Of a stretch of DNA of 64,000 nt, positions 42,701-53,047 are shown in pieces. The position numbers and the translations under genes are program-made. Source of the DNA: Sycon ciliatum (lineage: Eukaryota > Porifera > Calcarea > Leucosolenida > Sycettidae); NCBI RefSeq assembly GCF_964019385.1, contig NC_088649.1:18852615-18916614 (forward strand), given 5' to 3'. Below the pieces are notes generated by a model. The model worked only from the letters and a program-made list of their open reading frames with translations. It had not been told where the DNA came from and made no database searches. Position 1 is the stretch's first letter. Every line of letters starts with the position of its first letter.

Positions 42701-43158
42701 AAAGTAAAGAGAAGGCACTATGAGGAGCGGGTGAGGCAGGTTGAGCAAGCCTCCTTTGTTCCGGCGGTCATGTCAGCCAGTGGCGGAATGGGTCCAGCGT
42801 CAGTACAAACGCATTGCTTTTCTGTTGGCTGAGAAGAAAGGTGAGCACTACTCTCATGTTATGGCATTTGTTAGATGCAGGATTTCCTTCAGCCTTCTTA
42901 AATCATGTATCATGTGCATTCGCAGTTGTAGGCGTATACATTTTACTTTGAAATTTGCACCCTCGGAGCCCACGCTGCTTTGGCAGTGACGGAGGCTTAC
43001 TTGCTGACGTAACCGTCGGAGACCATCATGAACAATGGACTGACTAATTATTCACTTGCCCTGTCTTTCTAAATAACATGTTATTGCACATGTTTTTAGT
43101 TTAGTTTTTGGCCTTTTTCGTGCTTTGGAGTTATTTGTTGTTTTTGGAGAGTTAAAAA
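39738..43158 (+). mobile_element. LINE with CCHC finger and restriction-like endonuclease, itself interrupted
   Basis: It sits between two parts of one repeat and is bounded by AATCG on both sides (39733-39737 and 43159-43163), with a short A-run at its 3' end. The coding remains at 42370-42960 hold the CCHC finger (CSCGQEATVAHSLLC) and GGFPSIRHNGIR, then RARLDVAANGLWGSRFEP, TLIDIRLFNPHSRSN, and the C-terminal RIAFLLAEKKGEHYSHVMAF. It is the same lineage as 10356-11281 and 16240-18068. Frames are broken and RT is lacking. The piece 39738-40008 was assigned by position only. Confidence 0.6.
40013..42273. mobile_element. Foldback TTAA element with about 800-bp terminal inverted repeats
   Basis: TTAA flanks it at 40009-40012 and 42274-42277. 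The arms 40013-40822 and 41464-42273 begin GAGAGCATGTCTGAGAAAAC and are nearly identical inverted copies. The only long frame in the left arm (MSEKTRTYVQVDLSDFAQIL) has its mirror in the right arm, so it is probably a by-product. The 640-bp centre has no recognisable transposase. The TTAA site and GAG start suit a Kolobok-like foldback. It lies inside the LINE at 39738-43158. Confidence 0.75.
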
Positions 43159-43415
43159 AATCGGTACGCACAGGCAGTTTAGTGAGCCAGCTGCCAAGCT
43201 AAGCTGACGTCGGTGAAGGGCGCGCAGCCCCCAGTCGTGTTTGCAACATGTGCACGTGATCGCATGCACAGACAGTACTAGTGACAAGGCCAGTGTATCA
43301 GCTGTGGTATGGGTAAGGAACAAGTGCAACGTGGACCCTATACAAGAGAGCCAGCTGAGAGGGTGTTACGTTACTGTTAACTACAGTTAATGCTTCGCAT
43401 AAACTGATTCGCATA
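43159..43415. repeat. Right part of the interrupted repeat
   Basis: It continues the 39640-39737 copy and matches 35347-35585 (TACGCACAGGCAGTTTAGTG to ACAGTTAATGCTTCGCATAA). Confidence 0.85.
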
Positions 43416-43419
43416 AACT

Positions 43420-44400
43420 GATAATTAAATTTATTTATAATGTATTTTTTCCCGACATTTTTAGTCTTCGGGGTACTTTATACACATGTACCGGGTGCTC
43501 AGCAAAGTCGTACATGCTCTAACATGGTCTTCGTCACAGGAAGTAATGCGTCACGTGAATTGTAGCCTAGTGTAGGACGGCGGCCAGCTCTCTCCTGGTG
43601 CCCTGCAGTCATCCATTTGTATTTACAGCTTCGACAACGTTCGACCAAACGTTTTGCTTTTCGGCGACATCCGATACGGAAGCGTTTAGATGGGCAACAG
43701 CCTGCCTTGATGTGAGTTCCACTAACAATAATCTCTCTCTCTCTCTCTCTATCTCTCTCTTTCCCCCCCGCCCCTCTCTCTCTCACGTACACAGCGCTTG
43801 AAAGCTTTGTCACTGTCTGAGGCTCGAGGTTGCAGTCAGGAATACTGTTTTTAACGTGATAGTAGGTCTACTCTGCAATTTTGTGTGCTCTGCATGCAAT
43901 TATGTACATAGTCATGTACATGACATGTAATACCATGCCATGTAGTCTACATAATTGTAGAACAACTGGTTCATAGTCAGCTGATCCACACTCCTCGGTT
44001 TTCCGTACAATTTCGGTCAATTTCCGTACTGCAGACAAAGCAGTGAATTTCCGTACATATACGGGAAATACGGAAGGTTGGCAGCACTGAGATACCGTCC
44101 TTTTGACGTCTTCCACAAGGATTTTGTGTTAAATTTTCTGTATGTAAGTACATAGTCTTGGTCCATTTCATGTGGGGAACATTACCAAAATGAGCTCTTG
44201 TGCCGAAAACAGCACCCACCACCTTGGGTCAACGATCAGAAAACCAACCCGAGTCAAGAAGAACCGTAACTAGGTGAAGGTAATTCTTCTGATAACAATG
44301 AATCCGCTAAAGACGCAGGTGACAAGCACCGCTTGTCTTTCGTTTCAGAGCCACATTTGCAGCACTGCAACCTTCGATACAACAACATTTTTCATCAAAA
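43420..44400. other. No firm feature; possible transposon pieces
   Basis: At 43590-43730 the minus strand in one frame has VAEKQNVWSNVVEAVN, faintly like a Myb/SANT domain of Harbinger-type elements, and in another frame a cysteine-rich stretch; neither is convincing. A CT-rich run lies at 43735-43785. At 44000-44090 TTTCCGTAC words end in AAGGTTGGCAGCAC, resembling a DNA-transposon end; a related GCTGCCAACCTGG lies near 34750. Confidence 0.25.
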
Positions 44401-44935
44401 GACAAGGGTTTGAATCTTTACGTGACAGTATATTTTTTATTTTTTTATTCTGAAATACACAATCCAGCTGAGACGGAATGGAAGACAGAACCAAGGAGGA
44501 GACATGACAATACAGCGGGAAAACGGGACAGCGTGCTGGTGAATTGGGCCTACCTCCCCCAACCATGGGTCTCGGGATCAGCGGAAGGATCAAGCACCAA
44601 ACAGTCCCTCTTAAAGTTCAATCGCAAACTCCCACCAAAAATTCATTTGAATAGGATTTGCTCATGACAGGCAAGCTGGTCCCGGGTTCGAGTCCTGGTG
44701 GGTCGGGCATTTTCTCTCTTTTCAGGCAGCTCACTTCCCCGACTTATCTTTTGACTTTGAAGTTCTCCCGATCCTTTCAAAATGAATACGATTTAATCCT
44801 GTTTTCACTCGTACAACCTGTGACATGTGTTTGCGGAATGGTCACACTAATAATGTGGTTGTTACAAGGCTGTGCTGGGCTTACAACCAACTTTATTGCA
44901 CTATAATTTTCGAAGTTGCTAACACTATTTCGTAC
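44401..44935. other. No gene; tRNA-like B-box at 44690-44702
   Basis: GGGTTCGAGTCCTGGTGGGT fits a Pol III B-box and the 3' part of a tRNA-like SINE head, similar to those at 60131 and 60410. No A-box precedes it at the right distance, so it is probably a truncated SINE. Confidence 0.35.
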
Positions 44936-44942
44936 TGATATA

Positions 44943-45274
44943 CTGTATAGCAGGAAATTTTCGGACGGAATTTATTTTCGTACGATTTCGTACAACGGCC
45001 TCTTTTGTACTATAATTAATTCCATACTAAAATTTGTTCATGTGAAATTATGTACACTATACATGCATACTCCTTGCGAACACGTGTATTTAGCATGCAG
45101 CACTGTACGAAACCCTAGGGTTTATCGGGTGTTAGCGGCCGTCGTGAGTTCCCTTCGGGAACGGACACGATAATTTCCTTTTTATTTTACTGTACGAAAA
45201 TATTATTCCGTACGAAAGGTCGAAATTTGACTTTGTCCGAAAATAATTCCGTCCGAAAATGTCCTGCTATACAG
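44943..45274. mobile_element. Tc1/mariner-type MITE
   Basis: The ends CTGTATAGCAGGAAATTTTC and its inverted counterpart (CTGTATAGCAGGACATTTTC) extend to about 40 bp. TA flanks both sides (44941-44942 and 45275-45276). No ORF. Confidence 0.85.
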
Positions 45275-45289
45275 TACCCAGTGCAAGCG

Positions 45290-45850
45290 TTTGACTAGCT
45301 GGTTTGGAGTTGACAGTGTTTGACTAGCTGGTTTGGAGTTGACAGCGTTGTGAATGATCAAGACTCCTCAACGCCTGTTCTCACCTTCCAGGAGTAATAC
45401 TGACATACACTGGTGTCTGGTGTTCAAGAGGTGTTTGTCGTACTGGAAATGGAGTGTTTCTATAAATGTGCGTATCTGGTGGTGGTCTGGATTGCAAAGG
45501 AGAGCTAGATATTTTTACAGTTGTAGTCTTCAAGACCACTCTTCTTCAGCCTACTCAAGCTCAACTAACGAGGGGTAAACTCCCCCAAGCCCTGTGTATT
45601 GAGCAGTGACTGGTGTTTTTTTGCAGATTTGTTTGTATTGTATTTATTCAGCGTTTCATGGCTCGTCAAACGACTGCCAATGACAGATGAATGTGAAATG
45701 AAGGGTGATAGCCAACCGCGGAGAATATCAATAGATTTGCCGAGGCTAAGGTTCCATGCACTTGTCGTGTGTTCTAGATGGCAATTGTGAATTAATCAAG
45801 TGTCGAATCAAGTCATCAGGAACGCGAGTTTGATCTAGTGTAGGATAAAA
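45290..45850 (+). repeat. Diverged retrozyme-like repeat
   Basis: It matches 29680-30120, including the stem I sequences GCTCAA and TTGAGC, but the ribozyme core is altered (CTAACGA and CCAAGC), so this ribozyme is dead. A small tandem duplication of GACTAGCTGGTTTGGAGTTG lies at its start, and about 105 bp of LINE-tail-like sequence is inserted at 45625-45730. Confidence 0.65.
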
Positions 45851-45875
45851 CAACTTTCGTATTACATTATAGGCA

Positions 45876-45905
45876 AACAGTGGCGGATGCAGAGATCTCT
45901 TCAGG
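45876..45905. mobile_element. hAT-like terminus
   Basis: CAGTGGCGGATGCAGAG is a common start of hAT elements. Only this end is recognisable. Confidence 0.3.
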
Positions 45906-46173
45906 GTTTCCAGTTCAGCCAAAATGCTGCAAATGTGTATTGACAGCTTCATATGTCTATGAATAGTGTAGGCTCTAGAGTGTTATGTGCGGCTTCTGAT
46001 ATCACATTGCACACAGAAATCAATAGTTTTATGCACAGTGGTGAAACACAGGCAAACATGGTAATGCTGGTAGCCGTTGGCAATGCCAATTCTTCAAAAG
46101 AACTGGAAGCAAGAGTAAACCCCAAAGAGTCCCTAATTTAAAATATAGAGCGGACGATGCACCCAGTGTGCTG

Positions 46174-46712
46174 TAGGCCTCGACCAAATAATTATGCTAA
46201 AAAAAGAGCATAATTATTATGCTCGTCGCATATCAGGGAAAACGTCCATAATATGCCAAAGGCTTAGCAAGATATGCAAAAAGATATGCCAAAATATGCC
46301 AAAATATGCTCGACATAAGCAGAAGGTGTAGATCATTTCAGTAAAATTATAACCTTGGCATATTCATTGGCTTCACGGTTATCATGCTTATGGTGCAAAT
46401 CAAAGCATATGCGGAATAGTATGGCTGGGGTGTGTCCCCAGCAATCGTAGCGATAGTGTTCATCCATGTGGAAATGTAGCAAACGCCTCAACCATTCCAA
46501 ATTCATCCATAAAAGGCATTTCTGAACGCATTTTGTCCATATTATTTTTTTATTTTTTTCCTCATTTTCTTCAGAATATTTGAATTATATGCTGGCTTCA
46601 TTCCAATATTCCCTTGTTCGCTCAATATGCCATAATATGAACTGTCTCACAAAATATGCGGAAATATGCGCAAGCATATATATATATTTTTTTTTATTTT
46701 GGTCGAGGCCTA
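46174..46712. mobile_element. hAT MITE with perfect 8-bp target duplication
   Basis: The ends TAGGCCTCGACCAAA and TTTGGTCGAGGCCTA are inverted. The flanks GTGTGCTG at 46166-46173 and 46713-46720 are identical. The body is rich in ATATGCC/GGCATAT words and has no ORF. A related end is at 25990-26070. Confidence 0.95.
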
Positions 46713-46844
46713 GTGTGCTGACAGTGCTGAACACCACGGAGGCATTGTTGCCGGATGATTGTGAAAGCATGAAACTTGAGGTAACGACAAACAAGACTTG
46801 ATTGGCCTTGTTGCACTGTAATTTTAAAATAGATAAAATAAACC

Positions 46845-47285
46845 TCACCCAAGAGGGCTTAGGCACCCAGGAGCTCTTAAAACCACCCAAGAGTGCACAA
46901 CTTTATGGACATGGTCCTTGATGACATAGCTCACATCACGTGGTCCACAGCTACTGCAGCAATGTGGTGTATTCGTGCAGATGCAACAGGGGTCATTGTG
47001 CACATAGTCCAGGATTTGTTGATTTGCTGAAGATGTTCTCCGCTTTCCGCCAGAGATTGCTTTCATTTCCCTTTTTTTTGTTCACTATAAACCCATGGAT
47101 ATGTATGAAGGGTGATAAGAAAGTGTTCGACCTGGCCCAAAAGAAACCGTATATCACTGGTTTCTTGTTTCTAATTGTCACAATAACCACACTGCGAATG
47201 AATGTATTTCACTCAGCAATCGCTCGAGTGTCATCAATCCACCTCATTAGAAGGTTTTTCATCTTGCCAGTCTAGCACATGGTGA
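46845..47285. other. Unresolved open frames near an NHL exon
   Basis: The minus strand has AISGGKRRTSSANQQILDY and a cysteine-rich stretch (DPCCICTNTPHCCSSCG), and 47060-47190 reads VIVTIRNKKPVIYGFFWARS. No family is recognised. It could be an old transposase fragment. Confidence 0.2.
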
Positions 47286-47420
47286 GACTTCTCAATCTAG
47301 AATGGCCAAAGGCAATGTAGTTACAGCTTCACACTCTTGCAACAGGGTATTATGTATCTTGGCACCAGAAGTAGTGCTAGAAGCAAAAGGGTAAGACAAA
47401 CTAATCACTAATCAGCTTAC

Positions 47421-47561
47421 TTGAACACGGTGATTGTACTCCTCAGTGACCAAGAAGTGACCATGCCTATCCTCGGCAATGTACCGAGGGTGCTTGAGCT
47501 GACCATCTGACTCTCCCTCTGATCCGAACATGGTAATGAAGTTTCCATCAGTAGTGAAAAC
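47421..47561 (-). CDS. NHL-repeat exon, middle propeller blade
   Basis: A 141-bp exon on the minus strand, phase 0 at both ends (acceptor TTCATGCAG, donor GTAAGC). It reads VFTTDGNFITMFGSEGE, SDGQLKHPRYIAEDRHGHF, LVTEEYNHRVQ. G-x-L-x-x-P-R-Y-I-A, then the NHRVQ end, is the NHL consensus (blade start with VF, glycine turn, P-x-x-I, D/E-x-x-N-x-R-I/V-Q). It splices in frame to 24947-25087, about 22 kb downstream, and from 61490-61627, about 14 kb upstream. Propellers usually have six blades, so other exons probably lie upstream of the window. Confidence 0.85.
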
Positions 47562-47612
47562 CTGCATGAAAACGAAATGCATTTAAAACTCTACACTGTG
47601 AAACATTCAGTA

Positions 47613-47902
47613 GAGAGGTTCTGCAAAACGAAAATTCGAACGAAGTTTCGCGACAGTCCTTGCGAAAGTGTGTACGAATTTTTGCATAAACTTTGCGTTC
47701 TGCACATTTTCGTAGTTTGCGCGGCCCAAGTGCACGTACGCCATGACCCGATCTCACGAAAGTGTGTACGACAGTTCCTTTCGCGCTCCCTGCAGGTTTC
47801 GCGTCCAAAGTTGCGAAACTTCGTGCGAAGTTTCGCACTTCTGTTCATGACGTACATGCAGAACGAAAGTTTGTACGCATTTTCGTTTTGGCAGAATCTC
47901 TC
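47613..47902. mobile_element. TA-flanked MITE beside the NHL exon
   Basis: The inverted ends GAGAGGTTCTGCAAAACGAA and GAGAGATTCTGCCAAAACGA are bounded by TA on both sides (47611-47612 and 47903-47904). The body is rich in TTCGC/GCGAA. It begins 51 bp from the exon acceptor, so it sits in the splice-site neighbourhood. Confidence 0.8.
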
Positions 47903-47904
47903 TA

Positions 47905-48740
47905 GTGACTCATTTGTTCCAAACGAGACTAGTCAATGAGTTGTTGTGGCTTAGAATCTTTCGCTGTAGAAGAAATCCGTTCGTATGTCTATTGGAGAAA
48001 TAATTGTATTCATTGGTTATAAAATTGGTTAAGACAAACTCACAGAATAAATACCATCGGTCCCTTGGTGTTCGTCCTAAAGAGGTTCGACTGGATATCA
48101 TTCATACTCACCAAAAGATGTGTAAGATTTTATTATTATGGAGTGCCTTGTTTATCTCTCAGTACCTCCAACCATAGCCTTGCCCCTTTTATCCTCAGGA
48201 TCAGTGTAGTTGTTGGAACAAGGTGTCGGACTCGGCAATGTATTTGTTTACATTTTAATACATGTTTATTGTTCCTCCTTTGCTGTGTTGTTTTAGAAAA
48301 TCGTGGACTAACAGTTTGAAGTCATTGAACTACTTCCAAAAGTTGTATCCACATCAACAGGATTACGATTTCAGTGCAATATGATGCAGGATGACCTTAT
48401 CACGATAACCCATGATTATAAACCATTATAAACACAGAATCAACAAAAACATCTGCGACACGCACCTGGTTACATTTCTCACATAAATCTGAAATATCTG
48501 AAAGGCAAGGCAACTTTATGACAGAGTCATGGAATTCTGCTACAGCAACATGCACAGAATGACCTCCGTATAATAATAAAAAAGTATTACCACCACTACT
48601 CACATGTTTCCTCGCAGAAGAACATAATTATGTACGTGCTAGTGCCATTTTCTACAAGAAAAGGCTTGCACATCAATGCGTATAATACGGTATTGATATG
48701 ATGTGAAGGCCATCATTTACATATTGATATAGCATATACT
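47905..48740. other. No recognisable feature
   Basis: AT-rich intronic DNA of the NHL gene. No exon, TIR pair or RNA motif was found. Confidence 0.35.
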
Positions 48741-48742
48741 GG

Positions 48743-48774
48743 CAGGGAGTCGTAAAATATTTTACGACTCCCTG
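48743..48774. repeat. Perfect 32-bp palindrome
   Basis: CAGGGAGTCGTAAAAT followed immediately by its exact complement with no spacer. GATATAG lies near both sides (48725-48731 and 48774-48780). Confidence 0.95.
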
Positions 48775-48821
48775 ATATAGGGCATTCCATTGATTGGTGA
48801 CAGAAAAAACAAAAGAAATTA

Positions 48822-49232
48822 TAGCAATAAAAACTGCTTTATGGCAGTTTTCTAAAAAAAGTTATTGTGTTCTTGTCCATGGACCCCGTCTAAAAAGTAA
48901 GAAATTAACGAAATGTGATAGCCGAAAATTAAAATTTCACACAAAACCTCACAATAATCACACACAGAATGAAAGGCTACATGTAGAAGACCTTTTCCCC
49001 TCGTGATCCTCTTTCCTATGGATGCATGACTGCATGTTGCCAATTGTTGGTGCAGTACAAGTTTACAGTGTGGAAAGCAGCATTTCAAGTGTTGTGATTA
49101 TTGTGAGGTTTTGTGTGAAATTTTAATTTTCGGCTATCACATTTCGTTAATTTCTTACTTTTAGACGGGGTCCATGGACAAGAACACAATAACCTTTTTT
49201 AGAAAATTGCCATAAAGCAGTTTTTATTGCTA
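48822..49232. mobile_element. Foldback MITE, about 150-bp terminal inverted repeats
   Basis: The arms (TAGCAATAAAAACTGCTTTA to ACCTCACAATAATCACA) are nearly identical inverted copies around about 110 bp of centre. TA flanks both sides. No ORF beyond those created by the arms. Confidence 0.85.
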
Positions 49233-49493
49233 TAATAGTCTTGGTGAATGCCACGTCGGACGTCGTCCACACGTTGAGTGACACGTAGACTGTACAGTCA
49301 CCTAGAGTACCACGCGTGCATGCACAATGTTGTATGGATGACATGGTCACGTTGAAGTGAAGTGCACACGATCGTAGTCAGTAGCAAAGCATGAGCATAC
49401 AGCAACAGCACTATCAAACATAGCAGCATAGCTTGAGCGGTAGCCCGAAGCTGCGTGCACCCATTAATCTGCATTATCACCATAATGTAATAT

Positions 49494-49767
49494 TGTAGCG
49501 ATGGTCACCATTGGTCACGCTACAAGCTCAGCATTTGCGTATACGCTCAGCGTACTGTTCAATACGACGTTCGTTCTACCATACAACGGTCGCATGACAG
49601 TACGTTGCTGGTTGTGATTATTTTCCATAAATTGCGTTTATTTTATCTTTCACAATGAGTTCAGAGTTTTACTGCTAGAGGCAGTTTTGCCGTTTAGAGA
49701 GAGAGACAGAATTGTTAATAAAGTTAGTTTCGAGTTTTCAGGTTGTTTTGCCTCCAGGCCCGCTACA
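49494..49767 (+). mobile_element. Single LTR with primer-binding site
   Basis: A TGTAGCGATGG...GCCCGCTACA unit with an AATAAA signal, followed by ATTGGTGGCAGCGG, which resembles a tRNA primer-binding site. A second ATTGGTGGCAGCGG follows about 80 bp on. It is the left end of an old LTR retroelement whose interior is not recognisable; broken. Confidence 0.55.
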
Positions 49768-50180
49768 AAATTGGTGGCAGCGGTGGTTAAAGTCAACTTT
49801 GTCAGATTCGACCCCACCTGTTTTACATTGGTAGCAATGGCGCTACAAAATTGGTGGCAGCGGTAAAGTTTTGCTCTAGTTGCATGTTTTTCTACGTAAT
49901 GGCCGCTACACATTTGTGGCAGCCGTCAATTTTAGTTTTAGTTTTCCTCCACGTTTCGCGGAGGGCTCAAGTTAGTGTATCTGAAGGAGCACCCGCCGTC
50001 ACCCGCCGCTGCCCCAGCTCCGCTGCTACTGTCGCCCGCCACAACTAGCCAGTCATGATGGCAGCCAGCGTGTCTCTAAGGATTGGGCTCCATGACAGAT
50101 AGCGCTAGCGTCTCAAAGGATGGAGCTCCATGTACATTGCCAGTGTGAGCTAATTCCAGATATGGCATTTTCTTTCCTGT
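49768..50180. other. Debris between two LTR elements
   Basis: A second primer-site-like tract and GC-rich sequence. At 50155-50188 (CCAGATATGGCATTTTC) it shares a tract with the interior of the ubiquitin-bearing LTR element (57193-57225, opposite strand). Confidence 0.4.
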
Positions 50181-51020
50181 CTTCCTTCAAGCTCTGCGAG
50201 TGCTCTACTGCAAGCATGCACGCATGCACACACTATACATATGTACATGATTCCATCACTACATCTCCCCCTTCAAGTAAAAAAAAGAAGAAGAAATTAA
50301 ATTAAAGGAACATAGTGAAGAAGGAAAAGCAAATTAATTGAAGAGAAAAAAACAAAAAGTAGAAAAGAAGGAAAAAACCGAATCGAATGCGCATGCCATG
50401 CGCAAGTCTTTCAAAGCTGCAAATCACTGAGAAAAAAAGCAAAAAAAACACACCCACACTACATACTACCGACAAGCGGCTGTGAACGAAGGAAAGGGAA
50501 GGAGGAAGAAAACAAAAAAACCTTCAGCAAAAAAACGATAAAATGGTCTCTACGTGTCCATGGACACACTGTCCCACAGCAGCAGCAGTCATCCATAAGC
50601 CGCTCTGGCCTTCTCTGTAAGGGTTACCTGACGGCAAGAGCGGGTTTTCATGCCATCATGAAATCGCTTGGGAGACTCACTGGCTGGTGGACTGGTCTGA
50701 TCCCTGCAGACATCGCTAGGAGAAACTGGACGAGGTGAAGAACACGCGGATGAGGCGTCAGCAAGTGCAGTACGGGTGAGAGGGGCCACAGCTTCCGTTG
50801 ATGCTGGCACCAATGGCTCACTACCTGTCGCCGATTGTGGTGCGGCCGGGCTAGTCGGAACCGGAACACTAACCGGAGGCGTGGACAGCGGTGACTTGGG
50901 TACGGAGGCAACAAACTCAGGCCAATCAGACAATGCAGCAGCAGGTGATACCCATTCTCTGACATGTTGGCGGTTACGAAGCAGAATCCGGACACCATCG
51001 GTTACTCCCACTTGCCTCCC

Positions 51021-51962
51021 TAAGGGCGCGCTCACACTGCGACCATGAGCACGCGTCCATGCGTCAGCAAAACGCAGAAACGTGGCAGTCGTGCTCACAC
51101 TAGGCCTCGTACACGCGTAGACGTGAACTTGTCACATAAACTTTACGAATTGCGGTTCGTATCCAAAAGAGTTCGTGCGTTTCCTAATAAAGTTGTGGCC
51201 CGTTTTGGATGTAATTTTTCGCATGTTGCATGTTGGAGGAAGTGCCTCGTGGCTCGTATTCTTGAAGTCGACGAAAATAATTCATACAATCAGGTAGGTT
51301 TGGACTCTTGAGGGACTGCCGCTGACATCCAAGCGCTTTCGCTTTCCTGACCTCGTGGTCAGAGCAAGTGCCAGTGCAGTGGAAATTCCGGTAGTGGTTT
51401 CTTTTGTCTGTTGCCAAGATGAGAACTGTATTTTCCGATGATATGTAACTGAAATGTCTTGAGGTATGGCATTCCATCATCGCAGAAAAGTAGAGAAAGA
51501 TGATTTCCGAAACCGAAAAGCCAGACCAAGCTGCCATCGTATTGAACGAGTACACTGTAGAAATTGGTCTCTCACCCGATCACAACGAAGCAACTACAAA
51601 AACAAAATCGACATCGTCCGAAAAGGGCAAAGAATGCATATATGGCGGTGCGTGCGTGCAGGACCACAACTACAAAATTTAAAAAAATGTGCAAATGTCG
51701 AGGTGACATCGACAACCGCCGATTTTCATGAATCAACACACCGGAATTTGAGAAATTGAACATACTTCAGGCCAGGTTGTACACAAATACGCTTCACGTC
51801 TACGATCATGTTGCCGCCAAGTCGTGGCACCCCCCTCCGGAGGTCGCGGTCACGATTTGAAACGTGGCCGCGACGTTTTGGTCAAGTTCATGCCGTTGCC
51901 ATGCAACTTGGCCGCATGGCTGCATGGACGCTGGTTTTGGTCGCAGTGTGAGCGCGCCCTTA
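51021..51962. mobile_element. TIR DNA transposon inserted in the gypsy fossil
   Basis: The ends TAAGGGCGCGCTCACACTGC (51021 onward) and their exact inverted copy ending at 51962 match over 25 bp. The GGGCGCGCTCACAC terminus and TAA/TTA edges recall PIF/Harbinger-like elements, but no clean target duplication or transposase is visible. It splits the integrase C-terminal region, so it is younger than the gypsy insertion. Confidence 0.75.
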
Positions 51963-52235
51963 CTGCCCCACCACGGTCCACGGCTTGGCTGGATCATTGT
52001 ATCCGTCATCGAGGATCACCCGCTTGCCCGCCTGCAGATGTGGCAAGGCCTTCACTCCCCGATGAGCGTCATGATCACGTGCCATTGTGACCTTGGCTCT
52101 CAGCTGGATGCTGGGGTTGACAATGCGAGGAGAGATCATGGTAGGAACTCAGCTACGCAATGGGCGAGAGAACAGAGCCTCGCTCCGAGAGGTTCCCAAC
52201 ATGCGGTGTCGAGAATGTCGGACGTCGAACAGAAC

Positions 52236-53047
52236 CTAGTTCAGTCGTCGACGGAGAGGTAAATGAGCCTTCAGTGCCACCATTCTTTCCTTGACGAGAC
52301 GATGGAGTCGTTCCATCATGCCATTGGAACGTGGATAACGTCGGCTGGAGTGGATGTGACGAATGCCCAGCCGCTGCGAGAAAGTGGTCATCTGCTCCGA
52401 CACAAACTGTGGCCCGTTATCCGAAACCAGTACAGACGGAAGACCAAATAGGGCAAACACTTCATCTAGCTCGTCCACTATAGCTGTAGTGGTTGTAGAG
52501 GACAGAACCTTGAGGATAGGGTACCGGGAGCCATAATCAATGAGGGAGAGAACAGAGTGGCCCAAAATAGATACCAGGTCGATTGCCAGCTTCTCCCACA
52601 CGCCTTCAATCTCAGTGGGGAGAAGATCTTGCGGACTGTTTGTGCGACGTTGCCAACACTCGGAGCAACGTTCCACATACAGACTAGCGTCCTTGGTGAG
52701 CCCTGGCCACCAAACCCTCTGCCAGTGGGGCTCTTGAAAGGCTTCCTGGCCCGGGTGTCCCTCATGAGCTAATGCTAATGCATCAGAGAGACTAGCCAAC
52801 GCTGGACGGAATGGCGTAGCCCTTCTGGTATCACAACAGTTGCCGACGTTAGCAACACACCGTCAGCTGCTGTGAGTTGATCTCTGACGAGATAGTGCGG
52901 CTGCTCAGCGGGTGAGGCATCGTGCCAGGATGAGGTGAGCACACGCTGCAGGACACTGTGGAGCGTTGCATCGTCTTGAGTGGCTTGGCGGATCTTCTCA
53001 AGGTTGACTGGTGCTGCCTCAAGAACCATGTTGACGTACTCATTCAA
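52236..53047 (-). pseudogene. Integrase region of the gypsy fossil
   Basis: An H-H-C-C zinc-binding head (ALAHEGHPGQEAF, then CSECWQRR) and a DDE core (LAIDLVSILGHSVLSLIDY, VLVSDNGPQFVSEQ, YPRSNGMMERLHRLVKERM) are visible. Broken, as part of the element. Confidence 0.8.

Noticed and set aside
47577-47939. A 120-codon plus-strand frame next to the NHL exon
   Set aside because: It coincides with the TA-flanked MITE at 47613-47902 and has no domain.
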